Source of the DNA: Allacma fusca
Lineage: Eukaryota; Arthropoda; Collembola; Symphypleona; Sminthuridae
Reading direction: 5' to 3'
Assembly (NCBI GenBank): GCA_947179485.1
Contig: OX359246.1
Location: 59,871,632-59,935,631 of the forward strand
Length of the DNA: 64,000 bases
Shown here: one piece after another, positions 42,170 through 53,039 of the stretch
Numbering within the stretch: the first letter of the stretch is position 1
Layout of the letters: the number at the start of each line of letters is the position of its first letter
Translations under genes and position numbers: made by a program
Notes under the pieces: generated by a model
The model's database searches: none
What the model saw: the letters and a program-made list of their open reading frames with translations, nothing else
Told to the model about the DNA's origin: nothing

Positions 42170-42540
42170 TTGGTGGTTCTGTAGAATGTGTCAAAACAGT
42201 CTAGGAAGGTTTTAAGGCTGGAGTGCGGGGGGCGGTATATTAAAGAGTAAATCAAGTGTTTACTGTTCTTAGGTTTAATAACGAGGGACATGGACTCTAT
42301 TTCAGTGTCAATAAAGCAGTTAGCGGTGTCAGTAATCTCAAAGTTAATGTCCGAATGTACATATGCCAAGAGTCCACCTCCGTGTCTTAGTCTATCCTTC
42401 CTAACAATATTGTAATTAGCTATACCGACGTCATTGTCATTTGTATTTAAATCCAGGAATGTTTCCGACAGGAATAGAATTTGAAATTTTGTTTGTGAGA
42501 GAAAGGTTGTAATTGTACACTGTATTTGCTTATCGAAATA
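42170..42540 (-). pseudogene. LINE ORF2: endonuclease N-terminal fragment
   Basis: About 120 codons of apurinic-like endonuclease on the minus strand, from ...FLSQTKFQILFLSETFLD through RHGGGLLAYVHSD to SLIYRPP and FYRTTN, where the inserted TIR element begins. LSET and the YRPP region are conserved endonuclease motifs. It continues in the same frame on the far side of the insertion. The start is truncated: no Met or upstream ORF1 remains beyond about 42,540. Confidence 0.8.
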
Positions 42541-43007
42541 TCGTAGTAACAGAAACTAAAGCTATTTTGATTCAATGTTGTATGTATAAGCTACAATGAA
42601 ATCAACGCCTTTGACAATACAACATGAATTGCACTTTGATTAACTTGACAGTTTAACTAAACAGTTGTAAAACACTGAAATCAGTATCGTGCTCATACTT
42701 ATTCTTTTCATTTTTGTTCAAAGTGTATAAACCCGCAATTAGCGTAATTCAAAAGGAATGCTTACATTCCAAGCATCCTGCGTCATATCTGTATAATCCT
42801 CAAATATAATAGTTATAAAATGATTAGGGAACAACACAAATAAATTATTCTCTTATCGTGCATTATTCTAACTCTAACAGTACTTTCTTTCATCCACTCT
42901 TCCTGTATTTGTCACTCTTGAAAAGATCACCGAGCCATTTAAAATTTAAATCGTCCATCCTTCATAAGCGCCGAAATTTTTCTGATTTTTCTTAAAATAA
43001 GTTTAAA
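42541..43007. other. Upstream region of chitin-binding gene
   Basis: AT-rich DNA between the truncated LINE end and the first ATG of the three-exon chitin-binding gene. TTAAAATTTAAA-like sequence near 42,938-42,949 could serve as a TATA-type element about 60 bp before the ATG. No clear initiator was identified. Confidence 0.35.
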
Positions 43008-43666
43008 ATGTTCAAGCTAATTTTTCGAACGCTGACAATTTTTGTATTGAATCTAATAATCCGTAACTGTCAAACCAATAGACATGATGGTCCTACTCCA
43101 CCGAGCTACTTTGTCACAGGTACGAAATTATTTTATCATGTGTGTTCGGAAGCGGATAGCCAAATCATGGAGACTCTTACATACTTTTAAAACCTGACGT
43201 AATAATTTTGAATTCACTGAACAACTAAACACAGATACTGACAGAGACAACGAAAAGGGCAAGATGCCCCAAGAGAGCTGTTTAAATGCCGTAGGTGTTC
43301 CATATGTGAAACATTTTGCGAATACCAGAAATTGCTCCACGTTCTGGTTCTGTTGGGAGGTTTCTCCGGGTATCCCAATGGCTACGGAATACATCTGTCC
43401 TTTCTACTTATCCAAAAGTGGTCAGATGGAATTGTTGAGCTGGAATTTCATTGACTGCGTGTGTGACTACCCATGGAATACAACTTGCTATGATGAACTT
43501 GACACGAGGCATACACTTTGTAAGTGGCAATCTTAAATGTTAAATAACTCTTGTATGAACAAAAATAATACTTGGGCTCCTATATCCTGACCTGATATGC
43601 TAAACTTGTGTTTCAGATCGATACAATTGTGCAAAGCCGCTGTCGCTGTCCGTGATTTTATATTAA
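43008..43666 (+). CDS. Secreted chitin-binding (peritrophin-A/CBM14) protein, 3 exons
   Basis: Exons 43008-43119, 43235-43519 and 43617-43666, both introns in phase 1, with donors gtacga and gtaagt and acceptors aacacag and tttcag. They encode 148 residues. The N-terminus MFKLIFRTLTIFVLNLII is a signal peptide. A single CBM14-type domain follows (about residues 51-128). Its order is C, 17 residues, C-STFWF-C, 14, C, then a C-D-Y-P-W-x3-C ending; the aromatic-rich NCSTFWFCW core is typical. Two further cysteines (in IDC and YNC) could form an extra disulphide. Such proteins bind chitin in cuticle or gut peritrophic matrix. The gene is short, one-domain and sits within transposons, but all splice sites and the frame are intact, so I take it as functional. 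Confidence 0.78.
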
Positions 43667-44359
43667 CCCAACAAGTTAATTATTCAATTTCAAGTTCGGC
43701 GTTTTAAAAAATAATAATAATTAAAAATTCTGTGGACACGTGATAATTCTAAAGTTATTCCAGTTTTGCTTCCTACAATCAAGCAAATTATACAACCGAA
43801 AATCATTTTTTATTGTAACTACAATAAGTAACATCAGCTGTTGATGTTTATTAATTTAATTTTGATTTTCCCGACTTGTCAAATATTTTTTCGTGGTTCC
43901 AAAACATATGAAGATTCTGGCAGCATACTTATTGTTAGTTAATTTGAGAACATTTGTAATTTATTATAGTCATGGATTATCAATTGTAAACCAACATTTA
44001 TTACAAAATTGTAAATTGACATCGTGAACACCGCGAAACACTGGATTGTCAATGTCATTTTTTTTTTCAGTATTTACAATGAAATTTTAAATATGAATAT
44101 GCATTAATTCAAACGACATGAAACTGGCCAAAGGCCGCCAGTCATTTGCTAAATGAAGCATTATTAACGATTCCTAAATTTTCACATTGTGTATAAAGCC
44201 AAACTAAAATCAACATGTTAGCGAGACAATCATTTTTTGTACTTGTAAATTGATTTAAAACTGCTTAATTTTTACCCTTGTTTGCGAACAAAAAAATGTT
44301 TTTAGCAAGCCATAAGTCTGCTATAACACTAATGATTATTGTGTGTGACCATCAGGAGA
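43667..44359. other. Nothing recognised
   Basis: AT-rich 3' flank of the chitin-binding gene up to the next hAT-like element. I see no clear AATAAA in the first 100 bp after the stop; ATAATAATAAT-type sequence near 43,710 may serve. No other gene or repeat was identified. Confidence 0.4.
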
Positions 44360-44367
44360 CAGGTTGA

Positions 44368-44977
44368 ACTAGGAATGGGACTGTTCCGGTCCGGACCAGA
44401 AATTTTGGTCCGTTCTGGTCTGTTCCATGGTCTGTTCCGGTCTGTTCCCTGGTTACGAAAGGACCAAATGTATCTGGTCCAAGAACCTTGATAGACCAAT
44501 TAAACCTGGTCCAGCTCAAAGAACAGACCAGAATGTTTGGTCCCTTGTTTGGACCAGACCATTTGGAACGTTCCAGCATTTATTTCAAATGGTCGGACCA
44601 GATTCGATAGGTGACCATTAAGTATTTCCAATTCCCGCGAATAAAATAGCATTGCTTTATCGTACAGCATGATATCGATCGATTATTTAAAACATTATCT
44701 AAATTGTCAAATGCTTGCATGTTGTGATCGTATTATAAACCTATTTGGTCCTAGTGGTCTGGTCTGTTCTGTTCCGGTCTGGTCCGAGTTATTTTGAGGA
44801 ACAGAACATATGTTCCTGTTCCAACAATTTGTACGGACCAGATGGTTCCGGTCCTACAGTCTAAAAGACCTTATGGTCCTGGTCCGACACTGAGAACAGA
44901 TCAAATGGTCTGGTCCAGGCTCAAGGACCAGACCATTCCAAGAAATCCTGGAACATTCCGGAACAGTCCCATTCCTA
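44368..44977. mobile_element. Non-autonomous hAT-like element, GGTCTGGTCC word array
   Basis: A 610-bp element. Perfect 20-bp terminal inverted repeats TAGGAATGGGACTGTTCCGG (44368-44387 and complement at 44958-44977) and a perfect 8-bp duplication GGTTGAAC (44360-44367, 44978-44985). The terminus resembles the Ac-type hAT end (TAGGGATG...). Both arms (to about 44,610 and from about 44,750) are degenerate repeats of GGTCTGGTCC, GGACCAGACC and GTTCC words; the middle 130 bp is plain AT-rich DNA. There is no coding capacity beyond repeat-derived frames. Confidence 0.9.
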
Positions 44978-45380
44978 GGTTGAACTCCGCCTTGAGGAAA
45001 TAAATTGAATGTCTACTGCTCTAGCAGTTTACAACTGTGAAATAGAGTTACTCAAAATACAAAATAAAAATCCATGCAATGCATCGATTGAAGGAGCATT
45101 AAAGATGCATTTAAGGTGCAGGAAAGTGAAACTTGCGCACTTGTAACAGTTTTTTAAATTATTAGTCAATCAAGGAAAAATAATTTAGAATGTATTTCAG
45201 GTGAGCGATTACATTTACTTATCTATACGTAACTCGTAGAGCTATGAGAAAATTCTCACTAGATAAAACTCGTTACGTTATTTTTAAATGACACCTTGGT
45301 GTAGCTCGTACGTTATTTGTAAAAAACCCCATGGTGATCCCTGCTTGTTTTTTATAATTAGTCGCTCATGTTGATTGATA

Positions 45381-45590
45381 CCAAACTATTACGCAGTTTA
45401 CTATTTGTCCACTATGTGACGGTTGTAGGACCTCGCTGTCACGTTTTTGGAGGTTTTAATTAATTACAACTATCCTACCGGCTGCTCCAAACTCAAACTG
45501 TTACGTGGTTCACAATTGTGACATTATGTGGTTGCTTGTCATTGCAGTCACATTTTTGTTCCTTTAATTAATTACAATTAACGTGTCTGT
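45381..45590. repeat. Diverged tandem duplication, ~105-bp units
   Basis: Two units (45381-45471 and 45487-45590) share CCAAACT at the start, a TTACG...GTCAC core and end with TTAATTAATTACAA. By eye they are roughly two-thirds identical, suggesting an old duplication. Function unknown. Confidence 0.55.
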
Positions 45591-46785
45591 TATTTCCCAC
45601 GGGAAGTATAAGCTAAAGACGTTTTTTTAGTGAATATGAAATTTTTAGTACAAGTACCATTGCTTAAGTTTTTCCGTTCCCGACAGACGGGGGTTACAAA
45701 ATTGTTTTGTCCGGGAGGATTGAATGGATGTATAAGAAAGCTTCACTTTCTGAAAAAAATTGTTTCCAGCAAAACCGAAAATACTAAATGAAAATGTAGT
45801 CGTTGAGAGGTAACGATGGCACACTGAACAGACTGGAGAATTAGTATCTTGTTTGTGAAACCACTATTTTTTTTTAATCTTGGATAACCTGTCCAACTGG
45901 TAAAGTGCCGTTTGTGAGTCATCCACACAGAGTACAACAAGCCCGTGGTAACATTGAAATCGGGTCTACCTGAAACCGTTTGTTCCATTCAAAGTATTTC
46001 AGATATTCCGTTTGATTCTTGTCCAACTTCAAAATATATAGTTTGCACGGTCCTTGGTAGAGTTCAAAGAATTGACGTTAATGTAAGAGCCCTCTGGTGC
46101 ATGATGTGAGAGTTGGCCCCACCTTAAACAACATGCACAAATCCCGCACATAATTCTTACACATCGTGTACTTAGTGTTGTTAATTAAATATAGAAAATA
46201 AATCTATATGAAGGAGCGAATGACAATAAAGTTCCTCAGTCTTGTCATGGTGGATACTGTATAAGCCACAAAAGTTAACTCCGTATAAAATAAAGTACTT
46301 ACTGCAAGGCAAATAAAGACCGATACCCGTATACTGCAAGTAAAATCCATCCCGTCATTTATTCCCCTCTAAAGTATAGACAAGTCGAATATATTTTAAC
46401 ACTCCTTACAAAATACTTTTGTAAATGAAATATTTGACAAGTGCAATAGACCCTAATAGGTAATTTGTGAAACATTAATTGGGTCCAATTTCCTATCATG
46501 CTTATTAATAGCATGGAAGTCCGACAGTCCTACCTTCTTTACTTTAGTGTGAATATTTTATTGTCAGAATTCTATATATTGAAAAAAACTTGGAAATAAA
46601 ATGACATCAATGTTGGGTTAAATTGTCATGCCTTTAACCCAAATGTATAAATAATAAAATAAATAATTAAATAAATGTGCTTAACTGCATGAGCGACATT
46701 GCAACGACTCAAACCCAAAATGAGGACAAGCGTCGTAATTTCAGCTCATATATAGTTGACAGTTACCAGAGGGAATTTGCGCTCT

Positions 46786-46865
46786 CAGGGCGCTCAATAA
46801 AATGCGGGACGACGGGATGGCGGGACCGCGGGATGACGGGACGAGTCAGTAAAATGTGGGACGAG
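46786..46865. mobile_element. Solo end of a word-array element (GGGACGGCGGG type)
   Basis: Begins CAGGGCGCTCAATAAAATG and continues with GGGACGACGGGATGGCGGGA-type degenerate repeats for about 80 bp. The CAGGG start is hAT-like. No matching opposite end is found before the next element begins at 46888, so it is probably a deleted remnant. Confidence 0.4.
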
Positions 46866-46887
46866 TTAATTTGAAGACGGGTCAATG

Positions 46888-47869
46888 TAAGGTTCCTCAA
46901 CGGATAGGATATATCCGCATATCCGCGGATAGGATAAATTTCGGATAGGATAATTAATGATTTTATCCTATCCGCATTTATCCGCTCGGATCGGATAGGC
47001 ACATTCTATCCGATCAACTAATGCGGATAGGATAGGATACATATGCAAAATTATCCGCACGGATACGATAACAGAATATTCAGTTTCGGATAATCCGTCG
47101 GATAACTGCGGTTATCCGCGGATAGTTCCATCTGCCATCTGTTGATTACCGGCCTAATCAATTTTGATTGTAAACTTACAATTAGAATGAAGTTAATGAG
47201 GAGAAAACGATGAAAATACGTTTTTCTATTTGAACAAGTACAAAAAAGTGCAATGTATTGCTACTTAAAGTTACCCATCTAAATCATTTCCAGTAAAGCC
47301 CATTTAAGGAAATTAACTGTCATACAATATTATCAAATCCAAACTTGAGTTTCAAAATGTCGACCAACAATTCAGAGGCCACGGAAATAATCTGAATTAG
47401 AATAAGAATTTACGATTCGCAGATGGTGTTCCTCCTATTAATGATAATTGTACATTTCATGTTACTAAGAGAAGAATGAATATTTTAGTGAAGTAAGTGG
47501 TATCTAAGTGTTCTATGTAATCCTTTATTAACTCTACATATAAACTGGAGTGTTTTTATGAGTCTGTATTTTAAAAATTATTTTTTTATAAATTTTAGTG
47601 TGCAAGAGTCATTTCAGAATTAGAACTGTATATCCGCGGATGATTTCGGATATCTGCGAATAGGATCGGATAAGGTGTCACAATTATCCGTCGGATACGG
47701 ATACAAATTATATCCGATCCGAAATTTTCGGATAGGATTCGGATAACAAGAAATTTATATCCGAAATTAGCGGATAGGATAGGATTAGATTTTAATTTAT
47801 CCGAGAATTTCCGGATAGGATAGGATACGGATAGGATAAGTCATTTATCCTATCCGTGAGGAACCTTAC
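46888..47869. mobile_element. Non-autonomous hAT-like element, GGATAGGATA word array
   Basis: About 982 bp with inverted termini TAAGGTTCCTCA followed on both sides by CGGATAGGATA (one extra A on the left). It is flanked by GGTCAATG at 46880-46887 and 47870-47877. The right terminus carries one extra C if the duplication is counted as 8 bp; a 7-bp duplication makes the ends symmetrical. Subterminal arms (46,900-47,130 and 47,625-47,865) are arrays of GGATAGGATA, TATCCGCGGATA and related words in both orientations. The centre has no transposase. hAT is favoured by size and duplication length; a P-type element is the alternative. Confidence 0.85.
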
Positions 47870-47877
47870 GGTCAATG

Positions 47878-48166
47878 TGATAAGGGGCTGAAATTAATTA
47901 TGATTCGTGTACAGAGTCATTGAATTAATCTTCTGTTACTTCATTGAGATTATTGAGAAATCCTCTCTACTAACAAGTTGAAAGAGTGGCCAGTCTTCGT
48001 TTTCGCCTTGGTGTAATACGGATTTGAGATTAAAATTTACGCGCGCTTTAGATTCATTCACGGCCATAGCATTTGGGCTGATTCAATGGGAAGACGTGAA
48101 GTCCTCCTCAGTCCTGGATATGACAAAATGCTAAATTGCGGGTCACACTAAACCAAGGGGCAAGTA
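47878..48166. other. Spacer between two transposons
   Basis: About 290 bp separating the GGATAGGATA element from the CACTA-like element. No feature recognised. Confidence 0.5.
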
Positions 48167-48186
48167 TACCCGATTGGAAATCGTGT

Positions 48187-48347
48187 GCAAACTTGTGCAC
48201 AAAATTCTCTGCGACAAATTGGGCCAAATTCCCGCACAGACATTTGTGCACAAACGTTTGAAAGAAACATATTGTGCACAGAATAGTGTGCACATACGTT
48301 TGAAAGAAAGGTATTGTGCATTGAATAGTGTGCACAAAGGACTAGGT
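48187..48347. repeat. Left subterminal GTGCACAA array of CACTA-like element
   Basis: At least five TGTGCACA-type palindromic motifs, plus a duplicated segment ...GTGCACA...ACGTTTGAAAGAAA (near 48,247-48,310). The right subterminal region (about 53,145-53,298) has sparser TTGTGCACAA and TTTGCCCA motifs. Presumed transposase or BEN-protein binding sites; this is inference from CACTA biology. Confidence 0.65.
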
Positions 48348-48560
48348 AGTATTTTGTTTACAATATTGGGTGTGTAAATGTTAGTACACAGAATGGAGAC
48401 CATTTTCGTAAAGATACTTTTGTGGAAATCAATATGTACAAAAATTTGTTTAAGAGGAGAGATTCTACATTATCATTTACTCAGAAATACATGTTCAAAT
48501 TATCAAAAAACAGAAAAACATGTGATAACATATTGTGATTTATGAGCAATACATTAGAAA

Positions 48561-50227
48561 TCAATAGTCAGAAGCTTTCTTGGAACCCTCAAGAAGCAGC
48601 TTGGTCAAGGAAGTAAGAATTCTAAACTTCTGTATTTGATATTCATTTATACCTTTGCTACCAGCAGTCAGCTGTAAGTTGAAGGATGCGAGAGTAAAAT
48701 CTGAAAACAAAAGAGACAATAAGAATAAAAATAATTACATTAAATATAATCCGAAGAGATGAGCTGACAGTAAACTGGCATTGAAATAAGAATAAAAAGG
48801 TGCTCGTAAGAAAACGTACCAATAACTGCGTCTCGTTTCACAGGATCCACAGTTGGAAGAGCCTCAAGTTGCTTGTTAGCATTACAGGTACGACCCATGA
48901 GCGAACGTTCATTAAGCTCCTCAGGTCTGAACAAATACCGAAATAAGTTTCGAGCAAGTATTGGAGGCGTTTTCGATCCTAGTTTTGCTGCTGCAATCTT
49001 ACTGCCTTTCAGAAAAACACCACTTCCGGCTACAAGTTCCACTTTTTTCTGTTAAACGTCAGTATTAATTATCACTAAAAAAAATAAATAACAAATATTG
49101 TTACGTATACACATTGTACGTATATTGATCTATGATGTAACCTTTGAAGACGAAAGAGATTTTGTCAACTTTTTCTCCATAGATTCTGTCGCCTCCCGCT
49201 CATTGTGGAATTTTTCTAAAAACAGGTATCAAAATTTGAGCCAGTGAATATAAGTGAAGGGGAAAAATGAAACTTCAAAATAAATAAACATAATTACCCT
49301 GGTACTTCTTTTTGGATTTCCGCAACTTCTCAAGTTTGGCTTCCAAAACCTCCAACTTTGCTTCTGGCGATGCATCAGCTGCACTGTGATGATGTGAAAC
49401 ATCACCTTTCACATTTCGACTGGAATCTGCTGAACGTTGAAGCGACGTCGAGCACCCTGCCTGCATAGAAACTTTACAAAAATTATTTGCATTAAAAACA
49501 GCATACCATACGTAAATATATAAATTACTTGACTCTCCAATTGGTCTTCAGAGGGTTCATCGTTTTGATTCGCCGTGCTATGGCTGCCGGTGTTCGGGTT
49601 GTTTCGGGCAGCAGTAACTATAGTTGTTCTTTCCTTCAGAATTGTCAAAATATTAGCTGCTGTGGTGTTACTACCAGCATGCCGCTTTGATACCTATATT
49701 AAGTTTTAGTAGTAAAAAATCGTATCCACGTTAGAAGAATTTGAAGAAAAATGTGTTTAATTTTACAAATACAATTACCTTCCGGGGAGTCGGTTTACTT
49801 TTTGGTTCTTTCATGGTTGTTTTGTTCACACGTGCATCCTCTGCAGCTTTGTCGGCTAGAGCATCGCATTCTAATTCCATCTTCACCTTACTTCCTATTG
49901 GCAACAAAACCCTTAAATTATTAAAGTCTCATGTTTACAATAATTTTAGTATTTACGTAATTAAAACTAATGCAAGCTTTTACACATTTAAAACTATTAC
50001 AACCTGTTACACAATTAAAAATCATATCATCTAAATCGTCTTGATTGTTCTACTTACCGAATGCCCGCAGAATCACGTCATAATGCTTGCGTCCCCAAAG
50101 AATTTTAATTTTCTCTCCAATCATGTTTTGGTACTCCAGTCGAACAGTTCCATCGATAATTTTATCAATGGATACAACAGAATATTCGTTTTTTAGAATC
50201 ACACACAAATTCAACCACAATATTCAT
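48561..50227 (-). pseudogene. Transposon-borne BEN-domain protein, seven exons, frameshifted
   Basis: Minus-strand exons, 5' to 3': 50058-50227, 49779-49894, 49529-49693, 49298-49460, 49142-49215, 48820-49048, 48561-48700. All junctions have GT/AG and compatible phases, giving about 350 residues. Exon 1 resembles the N-terminal domain common in BEN proteins (...RLEYQNMIGEKIKILW). Exons 4-5 form a charged coiled coil (EAKLEVLEAKLEKLRKSKKK). Exons 6-7 encode a BEN domain: ELVAGSGVFLKGSK, then LARNLFRYLFRPEEL and VDPVKRDAVID. BEN domains bind DNA or chromatin proteins, so this is likely the element's accessory DNA-binding protein, comparable in role to plant TnpA. Exon 1 is one base too long, with A6 after the codon for Ser in VCDS, which shifts the start ATG out of frame. 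A sequencing error there would restore a functional gene. Confidence 0.75.
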
Positions 50228-50621
50228 TGTCGATTTTAAAGTTTAGGAATAGAAATACACTAGAAAAATACAGAGGTGGTTTCTGTCCGTTACAACAAAT
50301 GGTTGGCGCGAAACATTCTTCATCATAAAGTCACTGGGCTGTGGCATAAACAAAGGTTTGGTCATGCACCGATTATGCACTTATGTACTTATTGTTAGAC
50401 TGTCGACTAAAATAGAGCCTATTAAAGCCAATAAATCGTTATACGTGCAACAACTGTGCAATTATATGCACATTACGTCACGTCCACACATACATTGTCT
50501 CTAACCTCGCGCTCAGTTACCTTCATTCATAGAAAGACGAAATGTATATGATCATTCAAAGGACTTCAAGTTTTGTATTGAAAACTATTAATATTATTAA
50601 TAGCTGAAAAATTTGACAAAA

Positions 50622-52956
50622 ATGGCCCCTAAAAGAAAATACAAGCAGTACCAGAAATCTTTAGTTAAGCGTCTTCCAAGACGAACCAGACACAGATATT
50701 TGAAGGTAAGGTTCTTGTTGTTGTCAACAATTGTCACAATTTCATTTAATTTGCTATCTATTTCCAAAGTATTGTTGCAATGCTTGATTTATTTTTAGTT
50801 TTTTATTAGCAAGAATTTTTTAATGTCGGCAGGATATATTAAATGGACTGGTTTCGAAACCTATTTTGTCATCCATTCTAAGCCATAATTTGGAAGACAG
50901 GCTTTACAGTCGAGAATCGCAGGTAACAGAATACTTTTTACACATATGTATCTTCATGTATTAAATACAATAATCTTATTTGATGCAATTGGATATATCT
51001 TTGTTTCCAAGAAGTTATTTATGTACATACGAGTTTCCTTACTGTACACACATGCTTTAATTTTATGCAGGAAATTCCAGTCTCGGATGGAAATATTAAT
51101 TTAAACTTTGAAGCAGAGGAAATTCACTGCTCAGACAATGCAGATGATTTAAGAAAATGTTGAATTATGACAGCTTTAAGATGCTAAATATATTTTGAGT
51201 TCCAATTACAAATAGTTTGGCAAATTTGCAGGATAGTTCAACATTGATCCTAACTAATGAAGAAAGAGTAATTCTGCTCTCAGCATATGTACTTAAGCAC
51301 GTGCTCACAAGGGAAGCTACTGATGACCTCCTTATGTTGCTTCAACTGCTCTACCCGTCTGATAAATCTGTTCCATCGAGTAGCTATATGTTAAAAAAGC
51401 ATATAAATGCACATCAAGGACACTGCAAGATTAATTTTTTCTGCAGTAAAGTTAGAACAATTGTCGGACTCACTGACAATGTGTATACGAAGTGTCAAAC
51501 AGAAATCGAATTTGAAGCGTTAAAGTCTTCAAAAAGCTTTTTCTTTAGCTTTGATGTTCGCTTTATGATATCAAGTCTCCTTGAATCCACCGAAATAGCG
51601 TCTAATTTGTACAACAATTTAGTTCATAGAAACAGTGACAATTCCGAAACTCTCCGTGACATTTGTGATGGTTCTATGTACAAATCCTTGAATATTTCCG
51701 CCTTGGATTTTACTTGCTCGTTCAACACCGATGGAGTCTCTCCATTTCGTTCCTCCTATATGGGTATAAAATCGGCTTCCCAACTGTTACTAATAACAAA
51801 ATTTGATATTACTAATGGTTGTGTATATGATATTATGCATTCTGCATATTTAGGTGTTGCAAAAATGTTGACATCACTTTGGTTTGATGCGTGTAACCAT
51901 GACAAATTGTGGTATATTGGGAAGAAAATGGACCAAATAGATTCTGTGCTAAAAATGTGCAACGTTCCCTATGAATATGATAGGAAAGTTCGTTCAATCT
52001 TGCAAAGAAACTTGTGGAAGGCTACAGAGTGGAGAACGTGGGTATTCATTGCTTCAACTGTGCTCCAAGGAAATCTGCCAGAAGTTTATAGATTACACTT
52101 GCTGAAGTTATCGAACAGTCTAATGCTTCTTTCCGATGAGAATATAACGCAGATTGACTTATCATATTGTGAGGATGTATTGCGTTCTTTTGTAAAACAG
52201 ACTGAAAATCTTTACGGAACTGAATATTGTACATTTAACCTTCACATATTGCTACATGCTACAACATGTGTACGAAACTGGGGCCCTCTTTGGAGTTACT
52301 CTGCGTTTCAGTTTGAAAACTACAATGGAATATTGAACAACCTTTTTAACGGCAGCAATCGCGTTGTTGAGCAGATCAAGTCCAGAGCATTAGAATTAAT
52401 GGAAATTCAGAGACGTGGAAAGAAAATGATTAAAAATACAACAGCACAAGATTTTTTCAGGTCAATGATGTGGTCGAAAACATTTGCAAAGCAATCCAGA
52501 AAAACCTCAGATGATATAATTTTTTTGGGCCCATTCAAAAAATATTCTGTTTCGGTTGAAGAGCAGCGCAAGTTACATGATGTATTTGGCATGCCATTAG
52601 CTTTTGGGGATAGTTTCAGACGATGCATAGTTCATGGTAAAGTGTATAGCCGCAGCGACCAGGCTACGGCTAAACGAAATAACTCTGTTATTGCTACTAA
52701 CGACGGTAAAATGTGGCTAATTCACAAGCTTATTTATATTGGGTTGTCTGGTGGCAAAGGAGTGGCTATTGCTTCCAGGATTCATGGTCAACCAAGTATC
52801 GTAAATTCGTATCTTACTGTTGTAACCCAAATTGATGATGCATGGTCATTTGTCAATTTAACTGAAATTTGCCGTCAAAAATTTATACTAGTTGAAGTCG
52901 CAGACAATAAATTCAAGTATCTAATAAGAATTCCTAATGTTGTTGAGTTGGAGTAA
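50622..52956 (+). pseudogene. TNP2-family (CACTA) transposase, internally deleted
   Basis: Exons 50622-50705 (MAPKRKYKQYQKS..., basic), 50833-50922, 51071 to about 51158, and a large exon 51232-52956. The first two junctions are clean and in phase 0; the third donor is not convincing, since exon 3 runs into TGA at 51161 and no in-phase GT precedes it. The large exon (574 residues) carries the TNP2 hallmarks: LRDICDGSMYK, FNTDGVSPF with the first catalytic Asp near 51,730, KFDITNGCVYDIMHSAYLGV, and YGTEYCTFNLHILLHA followed by NWGPLWSYSAFQFENYNG. In this family about 150-170 residues, including a second catalytic Asp, normally separate the TDG motif from the DxMH motif. Here only about 30 residues do, so the catalytic core is deleted in frame near 51,760-51,775. 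It would cut and rejoin element ends if whole. Confidence 0.78.
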
Positions 52957-53033
52957 TTTTCACAAGCCAGAATGTGTATTATGTGTATTGAATGTTGATT
53001 TGCTCGTGAAGTGTAATCGACGTGTAAAGTTAG

Positions 53034-53039
53034 AATAAA
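53034..53039 (+). terminator. Poly(A) signal of TNP2 transposase gene
   Basis: AATAAA 78 bp after the transposase stop codon and well inside the right terminus of the element. Confidence 0.6.

Larger units (their letters stand above)
38550..42540 (-). mobile_element. 5'-truncated CR1/L2-type LINE, split by a TIR element
   Basis: A non-LTR retrotransposon on the minus strand, about 2.9 kb once the inserted element at 41116-42169 is removed. Its 3' end (38550-38585 on the plus strand) is a short repeat of TAAACTAAAC type, as in CR1/L2/Daphne-like LINEs, rather than poly(A). The 5' end lies inside the endonuclease domain at about 42,540, so ORF1 and the first part of the endonuclease are missing, as with most LINE copies. 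Outside the insertion I see no stop codon or frameshift, suggesting that both the LINE copy and the insertion are fairly young. Confidence 0.85.
44986..46879. other. Mostly unassigned DNA with a local duplication
   Basis: No gene recognised. A minus-strand frame at 45743-45988 is open for 81 codons but has no known motif. A diverged tandem duplication occupies 45381-45590, and a word-array fragment lies at 46786-46865. Confidence 0.4.
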
